Positions 1 through 9,374 of a DNA stretch of 64,000 nucleotides are shown here, piece by piece. The stretch is from Streptomyces zingiberis (GTDB lineage Bacteria > Actinomycetota > Actinomycetes > Streptomycetales > Streptomycetaceae), in assembly GCF_012034935.1 (NCBI RefSeq), contig NZ_JAATEN010000010.1:124001-188000 (forward strand), given 5' to 3'. A program made the translations under genes and the position numbers. Under the pieces are notes generated by a model. It had not been told where the DNA came from. It ran no database searches and saw nothing but the letters and a program-made list of their open reading frames with translations. Numbering within the stretch: the first letter of the stretch is position 1; the number at the start of each line of letters is the position of its first letter.

Positions 1-344
1 TGACCGCGTTCCTGGTCAGCGGAGTCGGTACGGAGCTTCCCGAGGTGATCGGCGAGCCGTATGCGGACGCCGACGGCACGGCGTATCTGCCGATGTTCCG
101 CCAGCCCGTCCTGGTGTTCGAGGGGGAGAAGGAGACGCTGACCGCGGCGCACGGCCGGGCCCTGTCCCGGGCGCTGCCCCGCGCCGTGTTCACCTCTGAT
201 CTCTTCGCCACCGGTCATGACGCGGACAACCGGGCTGCCGTGCGGGCCGTGCTGGGGGAGCAGCTCGATCTGGTGGGGCTCGCCGTGTACGGGCCGCGGA
301 ACGCGGTCGACAAGGTGGTCAAGGGCGGCCGGATGCACCACTGA
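1..344 (+). CDS. DUF2000 family protein, C-terminal part (5' end outside window)
   Basis: The reading frame is already open at the left edge (first full codon at base 3) and stops at 342-344, so only about the last 113 residues are present. The end reads ...YGPRNAVDKVVKGGRMHH, and the stretch YLPMFRQPVLVFEG lies before it. Both match what I remember of DUF2000 proteins, whose fold resembles peptidyl-tRNA hydrolase 2; the cellular role is unknown. An internal ATG at 45 exists, but coding character continues upstream of it. Family assignment is from remembered motif similarity. Confidence 0.75.
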   Translation, partial: TAFLVSGVGTELPEVIGEPYADADGTAYLPMFRQPVLVFEGEKETLTAAHGRALSRALPRAVFTSDLFATGHDADNRAAVRAVLGEQLDLVGLAVYGPRNAVDKVVKGGRMHH

Positions 345-703
345 GGGCGGCCGGCGTTCGGTTCTCCGGGCGGTGTCCGGCCCGCGTGTCCGGCCCGCGT
401 GTCCGGTCCGTCCCCGGCGCCCGTGTCCCGCCGGGAGGGGGCGGGGCGCCGGCGCGGGCCCGGCCCCGGTGGGCCGTGGGGCAGATGCGGGGTGCGGGAG
501 GTTCGGAGGCCGTCCGATGGCCCCGTCCACCGGGGCCCCCTCGCCCGTCCGCCGCACCGTCGGCCGAACCGCTCGCCCGCCGTCGCGGGTCCCTTGGGGT
601 GCCGGGGCGCGGCACTGGGCAGGAGCTGACAGACTGTCCCCGCCGAGCAGCGCGGACGGAACGACGGAACAGCGATCAACCCCAGGACGACGGAGGCAGA
701 CCG
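345..703. other. Non-coding spacer with short tandem repeats
   Basis: No convincing gene is seen. A 13-bp unit, gtgtccggcccgc, occurs twice in tandem from 373 with a third degenerate copy to about 411. The purine-rich stretch near 685-697 (ggacgacggagg) is the ribosome binding site of the DUF3618 gene. Confidence 0.6.
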
Positions 704-1060
704 GTGTCGGAAGCCAGGACCCCGGCCCAGATCGAGGCGGACATCGCCCGCAGGCGCCAGGAACTCGCCGTGACCCTCGACGAGATCGCGGTGCGCGTGC
801 ATCCGCGGACGGTCGCCGAGGACATGAGGGCGAAGGCGGTGTCGGCCGTGGACCGCACGGCCGGTCGGGCCTATGTCGCGGTCAACCGCGCGCTGACCGA
901 CGTCCGGGGCACGTTCGTGTCGGAGACGGGCGCCCCGCGGCTGGAGCGGATCGTCCCGGCGGCGGTCGCCGCGGTGGCGGTGGTGGGCCTGCTGCTCACG
1001 GTCTCCGCCCGGCGTGACGCGGCGGTCCGCGGGCGCCGGGGCCGTTCCCGCCGGGGCTGA
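704..1060 (+). CDS. DUF3618 family small membrane protein
   Basis: A 118-residue protein starting at GTG 704, behind a strong purine-rich site (ggacgacggagg). The N-terminal half, with TPAQIEADIARRRQELAVTL followed by DEIAVRVHP, is the DUF3618 signature. This short amphipathic region is found in many Streptomyces membrane-associated proteins, often beside phage-holin-like or YtxH-like genes. A hydrophobic segment (about residues 84-103, AAVAAVAVVGLLL) followed by an Arg-rich tail suggests a single C-terminal membrane anchor. An upstream in-frame ATG at 386 was rejected because the sequence before 704 is repetitive and lacks a ribosome binding site. Function unknown. Confidence 0.85.
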   Translation: MSEARTPAQIEADIARRRQELAVTLDEIAVRVHPRTVAEDMRAKAVSAVDRTAGRAYVAVNRALTDVRGTFVSETGAPRLERIVPAAVAAVAVVGLLLTVSARRDAAVRGRRGRSRRG

Positions 1061-1201
1061 GCACGGACGGGCCGGCCACGGAGCGGGGCGACCGCGGAGC
1101 CGGGCCGGCCACGGAGCGCGGAGGGGGCCGTGACGCGGGGCGGTGACGGTCCGCCCCGGGCCCGTGAGGCCGGGGCCCGGGCGGGCAGGTACGGTCGTCG
1201 C

Positions 1202-1546
1202 GTGAGTCAGAACCCTACGCACGATGACAAGTTGCCCATCCGCATGCTGCACGACCGGGTGCTCGTCCGTACCGACATCGCGGAGGGCGAACGCCGGTCC
1301 AGCGGCGGCATCGTCATCCCGGCGACCGCCGCGGTCGGCCGCCGCCTGGCCTGGGCCGAGGTCGTGGCGGTGGGGCAGAACGTCCGGACGGTGGAGCCGG
1401 GTGACCGGGTGCTCTACGACCCCGAGGACCGCGCCGAGGTCGAGATCCGGGGACTCGCCTATGTGCTGATGCGCGAGCGCGACCTGCACGCCGTGGCGTC
1501 CGAGCGGCTGGAGGGCGCGGAGGACTCGACGGGGCTGTATCTCTGA
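1202..1546 (+). CDS. GroES-like co-chaperonin family protein
   Basis: A 114-residue protein starting at GTG 1202. PIRMLHDRVLVRTD, SSGGIVIPATA and the later GDRVLYDPEDRAEVEIRG follow the GroES beta-barrel pattern: N-terminal LxDRVLV, then the GG-hydrophobic mobile loop, then GDRVLY. Streptomycetes commonly carry such a divergent single-domain GroES relative away from the groESL operon. Whether it caps a GroEL ring is uncertain, because the C-terminal part (MRERDLHAVASERL) departs from classical GroES. It stands alone here, with repetitive non-coding DNA downstream. Confidence 0.8.
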   Translation: MSQNPTHDDKLPIRMLHDRVLVRTDIAEGERRSSGGIVIPATAAVGRRLAWAEVVAVGQNVRTVEPGDRVLYDPEDRAEVEIRGLAYVLMRERDLHAVASERLEGAEDSTGLYL

Positions 1547-1624
1547 GCCGGAGCTGACGCCGCGCCGACCCGGGGCTGACGCGGAGCTCGGCCAGGGTTG
1601 GCCCCGGGGCTGACGCGGAGCCGG

Positions 1625-1724
1625 GCCGGGGCTGACCCCGGATCTGACGAGAAGCTGGGCCGGGGCCGACGCGGAGCTGGGCCGGGGCTGACCCCGGATC
1701 TGACGAGAAGCTGGGCCGGGGCCG
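1625..1724. repeat. Tandem direct repeat, 44 bp identical, period 56 bp
   Basis: The segment beginning gccggggctgaccccgga at 1625 recurs identically at 1681 for 44 bases. The two are separated by 12 bases that resemble the flanking motif gacgcggagctgg. A looser version of the same motif begins near 1570. Confidence 0.85.
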
Positions 1725-2089
1725 TGGCGGGCGGTGGCGTGTCGGGCGGTGGCGGGGCGGGGCCCGCCCGGGCGGTTCCGGGACGGCCTGCCCGAGCGCG
1801 GGGCCGCCCCGCCTGGATCTCCGCCTCCGTCCCGGGCCCGGACTTCCCGGGCGGCCGTCGGACCCGTCCCTCCCGGCCCGTCCCTCCCGGCCCGGGCCTG
1901 CCCGGCCCAGCCGGCCGGACCCGGGCCGGGACGGACGGCGCGGCCGGAGAGCGGCGCCGGACGGTGGTCAGGGCGGTGCTCCGGACGGGAGGACGGGGGC
2001 CGCCCGTCGCGCGCCGCGTCCGAGCCGCCCGTGGCCCCGGCGCCCGGTCACCGCGTCACGTTGCCGCCCGGTCACCTGTCACGTTTCTC

Positions 2090-2136
2090 CCGTGCCCCGT
2101 GCCCCGTGCCCCGTGCCCCGTGCCCCGTGCCCCGTG
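2090..2136. repeat. Heptanucleotide tandem repeat (ccccgtg)n
   Basis: Six to seven near-perfect copies of ccccgtg run from about 2090 to 2136. They lie in the non-coding region downstream of the penicillin-binding protein gene and are candidates for slippage. Confidence 0.85.
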
Positions 2137-2252
2137 GTCGGCCCGTCGTGCCCCGTGGCGGGCCGGCCGGGGCCTCACGGCGGCGACCGCAGGTGCCCCT
2201 GCCGTCGCCGCCGTTCCTGCCGTCGCCGCCGGCTGCCCCGGCCGCGCGGTCG

Positions 2253-5200
2253 TCAGCCGGACTCGCGGCTCCAGCGGGCCGCGGCCGCGCCCGCGGTGGA
2301 GCCGACGTCCCCGGCTCCACCGTCGCCGCCCGGGCCGCCGTCCCCGCCGCCGGGGCCGCCAGGACCGCCGGGGCCTCCGGTGCCGCCCGTGTCGCCGCCC
2401 GGGCCGCCGGTGCCGCCGCCGTCCGTCCCGCCGGTGCCGCCCGTGTCGCCGCCGGTGCTCGTGCCGCCGGTGGGCGCGGGCTGGGTGGGGGAGGGCGGGT
2501 CGGTGGTCTCGGGCGGGCCGGGCTCGCCGGAGGTGGTGGGCGTACCGGGGTCGGGCTGCTCCGGGGTGGTGGGGGTCTCGGGTCCGCCGGTCTCGGCACC
2601 GCCGGTGGGCCCGGGCGGGCCGGCGTCCGGCGCGCCCGCTCCCTTCATCAGCTTGAGGTCGAACTTCTTCGCTGGGCTGCCCTTGAGCGCGGCGGCGGTG
2701 TAGTTGCCCCAGATCTCGGCGGGGTAGCCGCCGCCGTTGATGCGGGGCAGGCCGGTGGCGCCGTAGAGCTTCTTCTGCTCGCCCGTCTCGGAGTCCTGGC
2801 CCATCACGGCGACGACGGTGGCCAGGTCGGGGGTGTAGCCGGCGAACCAGGCGGCGCGGTCCTCCTCGGCGGTGCCGGTCTTGCCCGCCGCGGGCCGGCC
2901 CGCGGACTTGGCGGCGGTGCCGGAGCCCCTCTCGACGACGCCCTTGAGCACGGAGGTGGTGGTGTCGGCGGCCTGCCGGCTGATGGCGCGGTTGGTCTTC
3001 TTCTTCGGAAGGCCGATCTGCTGTTCGCCGCGGGTGACCTTGGTGACGAGGACGGCCTCGCGGTGCTCGCCGTGGTTGGCGAGGGCGGCGTACGCCTCGG
3101 TCATGTCCAGGACGCTGGCGGTGGCCACGCCGAGGGCGACGGACGGGTTGGGGTTGAAGTCGGGGGTGTCCTTGGGGACGCCGAGGCCGATGGCGGTGCG
3201 GTGGACCTCGGCGGGGCCCACGTCCTGCGCCATCTGCGCGTAGACGGAGTTGACGGACTGGTCGGTGGCCTGGGCGACGGTGAGGTTGCCGTAGTCCTTG
3301 TGGTCCTGGTTCTCCGGCTTGTAGCCGGTGGGGCCGGAGGCCGTGCGCACGGGGCGTCCGCTGGTGCCGTCGTAGCGGGCGTTCGGGGTGATGGGGCGGC
3401 CGTCGAGGGTCTTGGCGCCGTTGTCGAACGCGGAGGCGAGGACGATCGGCTTGAAGATGGAGCCGACCTGGAAGTCGCGGCGGGTGGCGTTGTTGACGAA
3501 CTGCTCGGTGTAGTCGATGCCGCCGTAGAGGGCGACGACCTCACCGGTCCCGGGGTCGATCGAGGCGCCGCCGGCGCGCACGTAGTTGTCGACCTTGCGG
3601 TTCTTCTTGTCGAGTTTCGACATCAGTTGCTTGTCGACGGCGTCGACGAACGCTTTCTGCCGCTTCGGGTCGATCGTGGTGGTGATGCGGTGGCCGCCCG
3701 CTTCGAGGGTCTTCTCGTCGATGACGTCGTGCTGCTGGAGGTACTGCTTGACGGCCTCGACGAGATAGCCGCGCTGGCCGCTCATCCCGGAGGAGGGCCG
3801 CCCCTCGGTCGGCTCGGGGAACTCCATGTCCGCGCGTTCGGAGCGCTTCAGCCAGCCCTCGTCGACCATGCCGTCGAGGACGTAGTTCCAGCGGGCCTCC
3901 GCCCGCTTCCGGTTCTCCGGGTGGAGGGCGACGTCGTAGTGCGCGGGGGCGTTGACGAGGGTGGCGAGGTAGGCGCCCTCGGCGGGGGTCAGCTTCTCGA
4001 CGTGCTTGCGGAAGTAGGCGTGCGAGGCGGCCTGGATGCCGTAGGCGCGGCGGCCGAAGTAGCTGGTGTTGAGGTAGCCCTGGAGGATCTCGTCCTTGGA
4101 CTTCTCGCGGTCGAGTTTGATCGCGATGAAGAACTCCTGGGCCTTGCGGGAGAGGGTCTGCTCCTGGGCCAGGTAGTAGTTCTTCACGTACTGCTGGGTG
4201 ATGGTGGAGCCGGACTGCTTGCCCTTGCCGGTGGCGGTGTTCCACGCGCCGCGCACCATGGCCTGCGGGTCGACGGCGGCCTCGGAGTAGTAGTCGCGGT
4301 CCTCGGCGGCGAGCACGGCGCGCTGCACGTGTTTCGGCACGCGGTCCAGGCTGACGTTCTCCCGGTTGACGTCGCCGTCGACGGCGAGCTGGGAGCCGTC
4401 CGCGTAGAGGAAGACGTTGCCCTGCCGGACGGCGGAGGCGTTCGCCGCCGGGATGTCCACCAGCAGATAGCCGGCGGTGAAAGCGCCACCGATGAGGAGG
4501 ACGAAGCCGAGGGTGCCGAAGAGCACCATGCGCTTCGTGGGCAGGAGACGGCGGACCCCGGTGCGTCGGGGACGGCCCCCGGCGCCCGCGGCACCTGCCG
4601 CTCCGTCGCCACCGCCACCGTCACCGTTGCCGTCTCCGCCGTCTCCGCCGTCTCCGGCGTCGCCGCCGGCTCCGTGGCCGTCTCCGGCTCCGCTTCGGCC
4701 GTGGGCCCCGGTGGCGCTTCCGGCTCCGGGGCCGGAAGCGGATCCGGTCGCGGGCCCGGCCGTGGATCCGGGCTCGGCGGGTCCGGCCGTGGATCCGGGC
4801 TCGGCGGGTCCGGTCCCCATTCCGCCGCGGGCCACGGCCCCGGTCGCGAGCCCGGCGGCCGCCGCGGTGCCGACGGCGGTGCCGAAGCCGGCAGGCGCTG
4901 TCCCGATGGGCTTGGTGGCCGCCGTCGCCGGGCCCCCCGCTCCGGCGGCGGTGCCGCCGCCCCCGGTCGCGGGGGCATTGTCATGGCCGGCACCGGCACC
5001 CGCCGAAGGGGTACGGCCGGCCGGGACGGCGGGCCCGGGATCGCGGTCGGGACCGGCGCCCGCTCCGGCGCCCAGGGGCGCGCCGCTCACGCCGCTGCCC
5101 GCCCCCGCCGCCGCGTCACGGTTCCGGGCCGGGCCCGCGTCCCGGCTCCGGGCCACGCCGGCCGTGGTGCCCCCGTGCGCCCCGCTCAGGTCCGGGGCCG

Positions 5201-5606
5201 GTTCCGCGTCGGCGTCCGGCTTCGTGCCCGTGCCACGGCCCGTGCTGTCGTCGCGCGTCCGGGCGACGGACGGGAGTTCCGCCGTCTCCGGCCCGCTCGC
5301 CGGGCCGGGTCCGGCCCCGGAGACCGTCCCTCCGCGCGGGGTTTCCGTTTCCGTCCTCACGCGGCTGGTCTCCGTCGGCGTTCCCGGGGTTCCCGGGGTT
5401 CCCGGGGTTCCGGTGTCCGCGTCCGCGGGCCGGCCGGGGCCGTTCGGGCCGGCGGGGGAGGCCGTGGGGCCCGTGCCGGTGCGCGCAGTTCCGTCCGGGC
5501 CCGTCTCCCCGGGGGTGTCCCGTTCCGGGGTGCGTTCCGGCTCGGGTGACGGTTCCCGTTCCGGTTCCCGGGCGGGGGTGTTCTGTTGCTGCGGCACGTC
5601 ACTCAT
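2253..5606 (-). CDS. Class A penicillin-binding protein (bifunctional transglycosylase/transpeptidase)
   Basis: A 1117-residue peptidoglycan synthase starting MSDVPQQQ at 5606, with GAGGAG about 11 bases upstream. An upstream in-frame ATG at 5822 lacks this site. The first ~355 residues are cytoplasmic low-complexity Gly/Ala/Pro/Thr sequence. A membrane anchor (about 361-384) follows. The GT51 domain has catalytic Glu435 in the AAEDRDYY motif and a conserved GSTITQQ stretch. The transpeptidase domain has Ser716-x-x-Lys (SIFK), SVN (DQSVNSV) and Lys909-Thr-Gly. All catalytic motifs are intact, so it should polymerise and cross-link glycan strands. The C-terminal ~125 residues are another Pro/Gly/Thr tail. 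It is far longer than the usual 700-800 residues because of the two tails. Confidence 0.95.
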   Translation of the reverse strand: MSDVPQQQNTPAREPEREPSPEPERTPERDTPGETGPDGTARTGTGPTASPAGPNGPGRPADADTGTPGTPGTPGTPTETSRVRTETETPRGGTVSGAGPGPASGPETAELPSVARTRDDSTGRGTGTKPDADAEPAPDLSGAHGGTTAGVARSRDAGPARNRDAAAGAGSGVSGAPLGAGAGAGPDRDPGPAVPAGRTPSAGAGAGHDNAPATGGGGTAAGAGGPATAATKPIGTAPAGFGTAVGTAAAAGLATGAVARGGMGTGPAEPGSTAGPAEPGSTAGPATGSASGPGAGSATGAHGRSGAGDGHGAGGDAGDGGDGGDGNGDGGGGDGAAGAAGAGGRPRRTGVRRLLPTKRMVLFGTLGFVLLIGGAFTAGYLLVDIPAANASAVRQGNVFLYADGSQLAVDGDVNRENVSLDRVPKHVQRAVLAAEDRDYYSEAAVDPQAMVRGAWNTATGKGKQSGSTITQQYVKNYYLAQEQTLSRKAQEFFIAIKLDREKSKDEILQGYLNTSYFGRRAYGIQAASHAYFRKHVEKLTPAEGAYLATLVNAPAHYDVALHPENRKRAEARWNYVLDGMVDEGWLKRSERADMEFPEPTEGRPSSGMSGQRGYLVEAVKQYLQQHDVIDEKTLEAGGHRITTTIDPKRQKAFVDAVDKQLMSKLDKKNRKVDNYVRAGGASIDPGTGEVVALYGGIDYTEQFVNNATRRDFQVGSIFKPIVLASAFDNGAKTLDGRPITPNARYDGTSGRPVRTASGPTGYKPENQDHKDYGNLTVAQATDQSVNSVYAQMAQDVGPAEVHRTAIGLGVPKDTPDFNPNPSVALGVATASVLDMTEAYAALANHGEHREAVLVTKVTRGEQQIGLPKKKTNRAISRQAADTTTSVLKGVVERGSGTAAKSAGRPAAGKTGTAEEDRAAWFAGYTPDLATVVAVMGQDSETGEQKKLYGATGLPRINGGGYPAEIWGNYTAAALKGSPAKKFDLKLMKGAGAPDAGPPGPTGGAETGGPETPTTPEQPDPGTPTTSGEPGPPETTDPPSPTQPAPTGGTSTGGDTGGTGGTDGGGTGGPGGDTGGTGGPGGPGGPGGGDGGPGGDGGAGDVGSTAGAAAARWSRESG

Positions 5607-6014
5607 ATGTCTGGGGACTCCTCGGCAGCCGCCGAAGGTTGTACGGCTGCGGGTGACTGTCGGGGCGTTCCGGTCGGCGTGGCCCGGGCCGGCCGGAGGG
5701 GGCGAGGGTCTGGGGCACCATCGTTTCCGCGGGCGGGGACGGAGGGTACCGGCGCCGGTGGGCGGGGGATCCGGAGGGCCTCCGGGGCCACCCTTACGGC
5801 TGACCCTATGGAGGGAAAACATGCCTTCCGCTCGACCGGCCGGGCGGCTCTTCGCCCGTTCGGCCGGGTCCGGGCGGTCCTGGTGAGGGCGGCCGGCGGG
5901 GTGGCGGGCCGGTGCCGTCCGCCGTCCGGCGGGACATTCCGTTTCCGCCCGTTCCGCCCGGCCGCCCGCGCGTGCCCCGGCCCCGGGACCGCTGCCGGGG
6001 AGCGGGTGCCGCCG
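5607..6014. other. Non-coding spacer between two leftward genes
   Basis: No gene is supported. The part next to 5606 holds the ribosome binding site and presumably the promoter of the penicillin-binding protein gene. The rest lies downstream of the SGNH hydrolase gene and contains no clear hairpin that I could find. Confidence 0.5.
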
Positions 6015-7388
6015 TCACAGGCGGGCGGGCGCGGAGCCCTTGAGGTCGCGGAGGTCGAGGGCGTGGGCCATGGCGCGGAAGCCCTCGTCGCTGGGGTGCA
6101 GATGGTCGCCGGAGTCGTAGGCCGGGAGCAGCCGGTGGGGCGCCGCGGGGTCGCGCAGGGCGCGGTCGAAGTCCACGACGGCGTCGAACACGCGGCCGGA
6201 GCGGATCGCCTGGTTGACCTGGCGGCGCACGGTCTCCGTCTCCGCGGAGTAGCCGCGGTGACCGCCGAACGGCAGCAGCGTCCCGCCGGTGACGCGGATG
6301 CCGCGGCCGTGGGCCTGGCGCACCATCTGCTGAAGCCCCTCGACGATGCGTTCGGCTTCGAGCTGCCGGGGCGTCTTGAGGATGTCGTTGATGCCGAGGT
6401 GGAGGACGACGGCCTGGACCTCGCTGCGGGTCAGGACGTCCCGCTCGAAGCGGCTGAGTCCGCTGGGGCCGTTGTTGGGGGAGAAGCGGCTGCCGTCGAC
6501 GAGGACGCGGTTGCCGCTGATGCCCTGGTTGAGGACGCCGTAGCGGGGCGCGCCGCGCTCCTCGCGGAGCCGCTGGGCGAGGAAGTCGGGCCAGCGGTGG
6601 TTGGCGCCCGCGGTGGAGGTGATGCCGTCGGTGATGGAGTCGCCGATGACGACGACGGTGCCCTCGGCCTCCGCGCTGTAGACGTCGACGCCCGTCAGGT
6701 AGCGCCAGAAGGGGCTCTGCTCGGTGTAGGCGAAGCCGCGCGGGTCCGCGGTCCGGTCCCCCTCGGCGAGGTAGGAGGTCTGCCGCGCGTAGGGGTGGTA
6801 GGTGGCGGGACCGGCCGAGGTGGGCGAGTAGGTGGAGACGAGGAGGTCGGCGGCGGCCGGGACGGCGAACCGCACCGGGTCGCTGACGACCTCCTGGCCC
6901 GCGGGGACGGAGACCGCGGGGCGGCCGGCGAAGGTCAGCCGGCGCAGGGAGTCGGAGGCGGCGGTCGGGTTGCTGGGCGCGGCGGCCAGCGCGACGGACG
7001 CGGCGGTGATGGAGAGCGGCCGGGTGCCGTAGAGGTTGGAGAGCCGGACGCGGACCCCGGTGCCGCCGACACTGGTGTGGACGACGTTGCGGATGGACTT
7101 CCCGGCGTGGCCGTGGAGGGAGTTCGGCTCGGCGGCGGCGGGCGCCGCGGACCAGGTGCCGACCCAGCGGCCGGTGGCGGCGGGGGCGGCGGAATTGTTG
7201 CCGCCGTTGCCGTTGCCGTTGCCGTTGCCGTGGGCGCTGGCGCCGTTGTTGTTGTGCTGCGGGCGGGTGGCGGCGGCCGGGTCGCCCCCGGACCGGGCGC
7301 CGCCCACGCCGACGTAGATCCCGACGGAGATGAGTACCACCACGGCCGCGAGGGCGGCGAGCAGGGCAGAACCGTTCCGCTTGGTCAC
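6015..7388 (-). CDS. Membrane-anchored/secreted SGNH (GDSL) hydrolase
   Basis: A 457-residue protein starting at GTG 7388, with GAGGAG about 10 bases upstream. The start VTKRNGSALLAALAAVVVLISV gives a signal-anchor, followed by a Gly/Asn-rich linker. A beta-rich N-terminal region precedes the SGNH hydrolase core. The nucleophile block is VVVIGDSITDG, block III is the GIND stretch, and the catalytic Asp-x-x-His block lies near the C terminus (HLHPSDEGF). These residues are characteristic of extracellular esterases, lipases or carbohydrate deacetylases. The substrate cannot be deduced. It is divergent from the DUF445 gene. An upstream ATG at 7487 has no good ribosome binding site. Confidence 0.9.
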   Translation of the reverse strand: MTKRNGSALLAALAAVVVLISVGIYVGVGGARSGGDPAAATRPQHNNNGASAHGNGNGNGNGGNNSAAPAATGRWVGTWSAAPAAAEPNSLHGHAGKSIRNVVHTSVGGTGVRVRLSNLYGTRPLSITAASVALAAAPSNPTAASDSLRRLTFAGRPAVSVPAGQEVVSDPVRFAVPAAADLLVSTYSPTSAGPATYHPYARQTSYLAEGDRTADPRGFAYTEQSPFWRYLTGVDVYSAEAEGTVVVIGDSITDGITSTAGANHRWPDFLAQRLREERGAPRYGVLNQGISGNRVLVDGSRFSPNNGPSGLSRFERDVLTRSEVQAVVLHLGINDILKTPRQLEAERIVEGLQQMVRQAHGRGIRVTGGTLLPFGGHRGYSAETETVRRQVNQAIRSGRVFDAVVDFDRALRDPAAPHRLLPAYDSGDHLHPSDEGFRAMAHALDLRDLKGSAPARL

Positions 7389-7629
7389 GCGCGGTGTGTC
7401 TCCTCGTGCGAGGGAGCCAGGGGCCCCCGGTCTGTTCCGTTCCCGGTCGGCGGCTGCGAGTTGGCCCTCTCCGCCGGGGTTCTCCATGCTCCCATGGGGA
7501 GATCACGGATCGTCGGGGGGCCGGGTTGGCCGGCCTCCGCAGGGGTAGACGCATCCGGCTGTGGGTGCGTTCCACCCGGGCCGGTACGGGGACAATGTCA
7601 CGGAGGACAGGCGTGGGCGGGCGGAGCGA

Positions 7630-9057
7630 ATGGTGCGGACACGGCGGACACGGCGGCGGACGGGCCCGGGCGCACCGGCCGGACCGGGGGAACCGGTGAC
7701 ACCGGGCACCCGGCCGGGCGGTGACGACGCCTCCGGGGCGGAGCGCGCCGCCCCCGGCGCGGCGGCCGGGCCGGGCCCCGCGAGCGTCCGCAGCATGACC
7801 GACTTCAGCGCCCTCGACGAGGAGAAGCGGCGCGGCGTCCGGCGGATGAAGGCCACCGCGACCGGCCTGCTGCTCCTCGTCGCCGTCGTCTACGTGCTGG
7901 CCGAGTGGGCGCACTCCCGCGGGGCCGGTGCCTGGGCGGGCTATGTGGCGGCGGCGGCCGAGGCGGGCATGGTGGGCGCCCTCGCCGACTGGTTCGCGGT
8001 CACGGCCCTCTTCCGTCACCCCCTCGGGCTGCCGATCCCGCACACGGCGATCATCCCCACCAAGAAGGACGTCCTGGGCCGCTCGCTGGGCGACTTCGTC
8101 GGGGAGAACTTCCTCTCCGGCGACGTCGTGCGGGAGCGGCTGCGCTCCGTGGGCATCAGCCGCCGCCTGGGTGGCTGGCTCGCCGAACCCGCCAACGCCG
8201 ACCGCGTCACGGCCGAGCTGGCCACGGCGCTGCGCGGCGCGCTCACCGTCCTGCGCGACTCCGATGTGCAGGCCGTGGTCGGGGAGGCGATCACGCGCCG
8301 CGCGGAGAGCCGCGAGATCGCCCCGTCGCTGGGCGCGATGCTCGACAAGGTCGTCACGGACGGCGGTCACCACCGGCTGGTCGATCTGGTGTGCGTCCGC
8401 GCGCACGACTGGCTGGTGGACCACAACACGTCGGTGATGACGGCCGTCGCGGGCGGCGCGCCGGGCTGGACCCCGCGGTTCGTGGACCGCAAGGTCGGCG
8501 AGCGCGTCTACAAGGAACTCCTGCGCTTCTTCCGTGAGATGCGCGACATGCCGGACCACCCGGCCCGCGGCGCCGTCGACCGTTTCCTGACGGACTTCGC
8601 GGCGGATCTGCGCGACGAGCCCGACACCCGCCTGCGCGTGGAGCGCTTCAAGAACGACTTCCTCCGCCGGGACGAGGTGCAGGACCTGATCGCCTCCACC
8701 TGGAACGCGGTCCGCCGCATGGTCGTGGCCGCCGCGGAGGACGAGCGGAGCGAGCTGCGCACCCGGGCGCGGGCGGGGCTGCTGTCGCTGGGCGCGCGGA
8801 TGTCGACCGACGCGCGGCTGCGCGCCAAGGTGGACGGCTGGCTGGAGGACGCGGCGGTGTACATCGTCAGCACGTACCGCGACGAGATCACCTCGCTGAT
8901 CACGGAGACGGTGGCGAGCTGGGACGCCGAGCACACCTCCAGGAAGATCGAGGCCCACATCGGCCGCGACCTCCAGTTCATCCGGATCAACGGCACGGTG
9001 GTCGGTGCCCTGGCGGGACTGGTGATCTACACCGTCACCCAGGCGATCGGGGGCTGA
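7630..9057 (+). CDS. DUF445 family membrane protein
   Basis: The product is about 475 residues from ATG 7630. Downstream ATG 7795 (MTDFSALDEEKRRG) and an upstream ATG at 7561 are alternatives, and the Arg/Pro-rich first ~55 residues may not be translated. A transmembrane segment (ATGLLLLVAVVYVLAEWA), a second hydrophobic stretch (GYVAAAAEAGMVGALADWFA) and the motif ADWFAVTALFRHPLGLPIPHT are diagnostic of DUF445. A long amphipathic helical region follows, and the C terminus ends in a hydrophobic segment (GALAGLVIYTVTQAIGG). Family members are widespread inner-membrane proteins of unknown function. It is divergent from the SGNH hydrolase. Confidence 0.88.
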   Translation: MVRTRRTRRRTGPGAPAGPGEPVTPGTRPGGDDASGAERAAPGAAAGPGPASVRSMTDFSALDEEKRRGVRRMKATATGLLLLVAVVYVLAEWAHSRGAGAWAGYVAAAAEAGMVGALADWFAVTALFRHPLGLPIPHTAIIPTKKDVLGRSLGDFVGENFLSGDVVRERLRSVGISRRLGGWLAEPANADRVTAELATALRGALTVLRDSDVQAVVGEAITRRAESREIAPSLGAMLDKVVTDGGHHRLVDLVCVRAHDWLVDHNTSVMTAVAGGAPGWTPRFVDRKVGERVYKELLRFFREMRDMPDHPARGAVDRFLTDFAADLRDEPDTRLRVERFKNDFLRRDEVQDLIASTWNAVRRMVVAAAEDERSELRTRARAGLLSLGARMSTDARLRAKVDGWLEDAAVYIVSTYRDEITSLITETVASWDAEHTSRKIEAHIGRDLQFIRINGTVVGALAGLVIYTVTQAIGG

Positions 9058-9098
9058 CGGGTCCTCGCCCGGCCGCGCCACCCCCTCCGTGGGTGCGC

Positions 9099-9374
9099 CT
9101 ACCCGCGCGGCAGAGCGGCCCGCACCCGCCGCCGTGGCGGCTGGACGAGCCGCAGCCCCATCTCCACCATCGCCCAGCCCACCCGGCTGCGGGCCCGCAG
9201 CCGCAGGGACGGCGGGCCGGGGCGCTGTGCCAGGGTGCCGCGGGCCTGTGGTCCGGACGGCTCGCCCGGCGCCGGGCCCCCGGACAGCGGCGTGACCAGA
9301 TGGGTGGCGGCGGCCTCGTCCCACAACTCCCCGGCGCGCAGCGCGTGGAGCCGCAGATGGATATCGCAGTGCAT
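9099..9374 (-). CDS. Conserved small Streptomyces protein
   Basis: A 91-residue protein starting MHCDIHLRLHALRAGELWDE, with GGAGGA eight bases upstream. The C-terminal part (RLRARSRVGWAMVEMGLRLV) is amphipathic and resembles a recurrent short Streptomyces hypothetical family of the form MHxDIHxLRAxEL...GWALVEMGLRLV. No enzymatic motif or signal peptide is visible. It is convergent with the DUF445 gene. Function unknown. Confidence 0.7.
   Translation of the reverse strand: MHCDIHLRLHALRAGELWDEAAATHLVTPLSGGPAPGEPSGPQARGTLAQRPGPPSLRLRARSRVGWAMVEMGLRLVQPPRRRVRAALPRG

Larger units (their letters stand above)
1547..2252. other. Repeat-rich non-coding region
   Basis: About 700 bases without a credible gene between the GroES-like gene and the 3' end of the leftward penicillin-binding protein gene. 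It holds several copies of a ggggctgac-containing motif (1570-1700), the 56-bp-period repeat and the 7-bp repeat listed separately, and long cccgggcc-type stretches. Confidence 0.6.

Noticed and set aside
1734..5549. Very long plus-strand open frame opposite the penicillin-binding protein gene
   Set aside because: Low-complexity translation with no family motif; it is the antisense shadow of a gene with complete catalytic motifs.
7561..7629. Upstream start for the DUF445 protein at ATG 7561
   Set aside because: The added sequence lies in the divergent promoter region and has no clear ribosome binding site; a start at 7630 or 7795 fits better.
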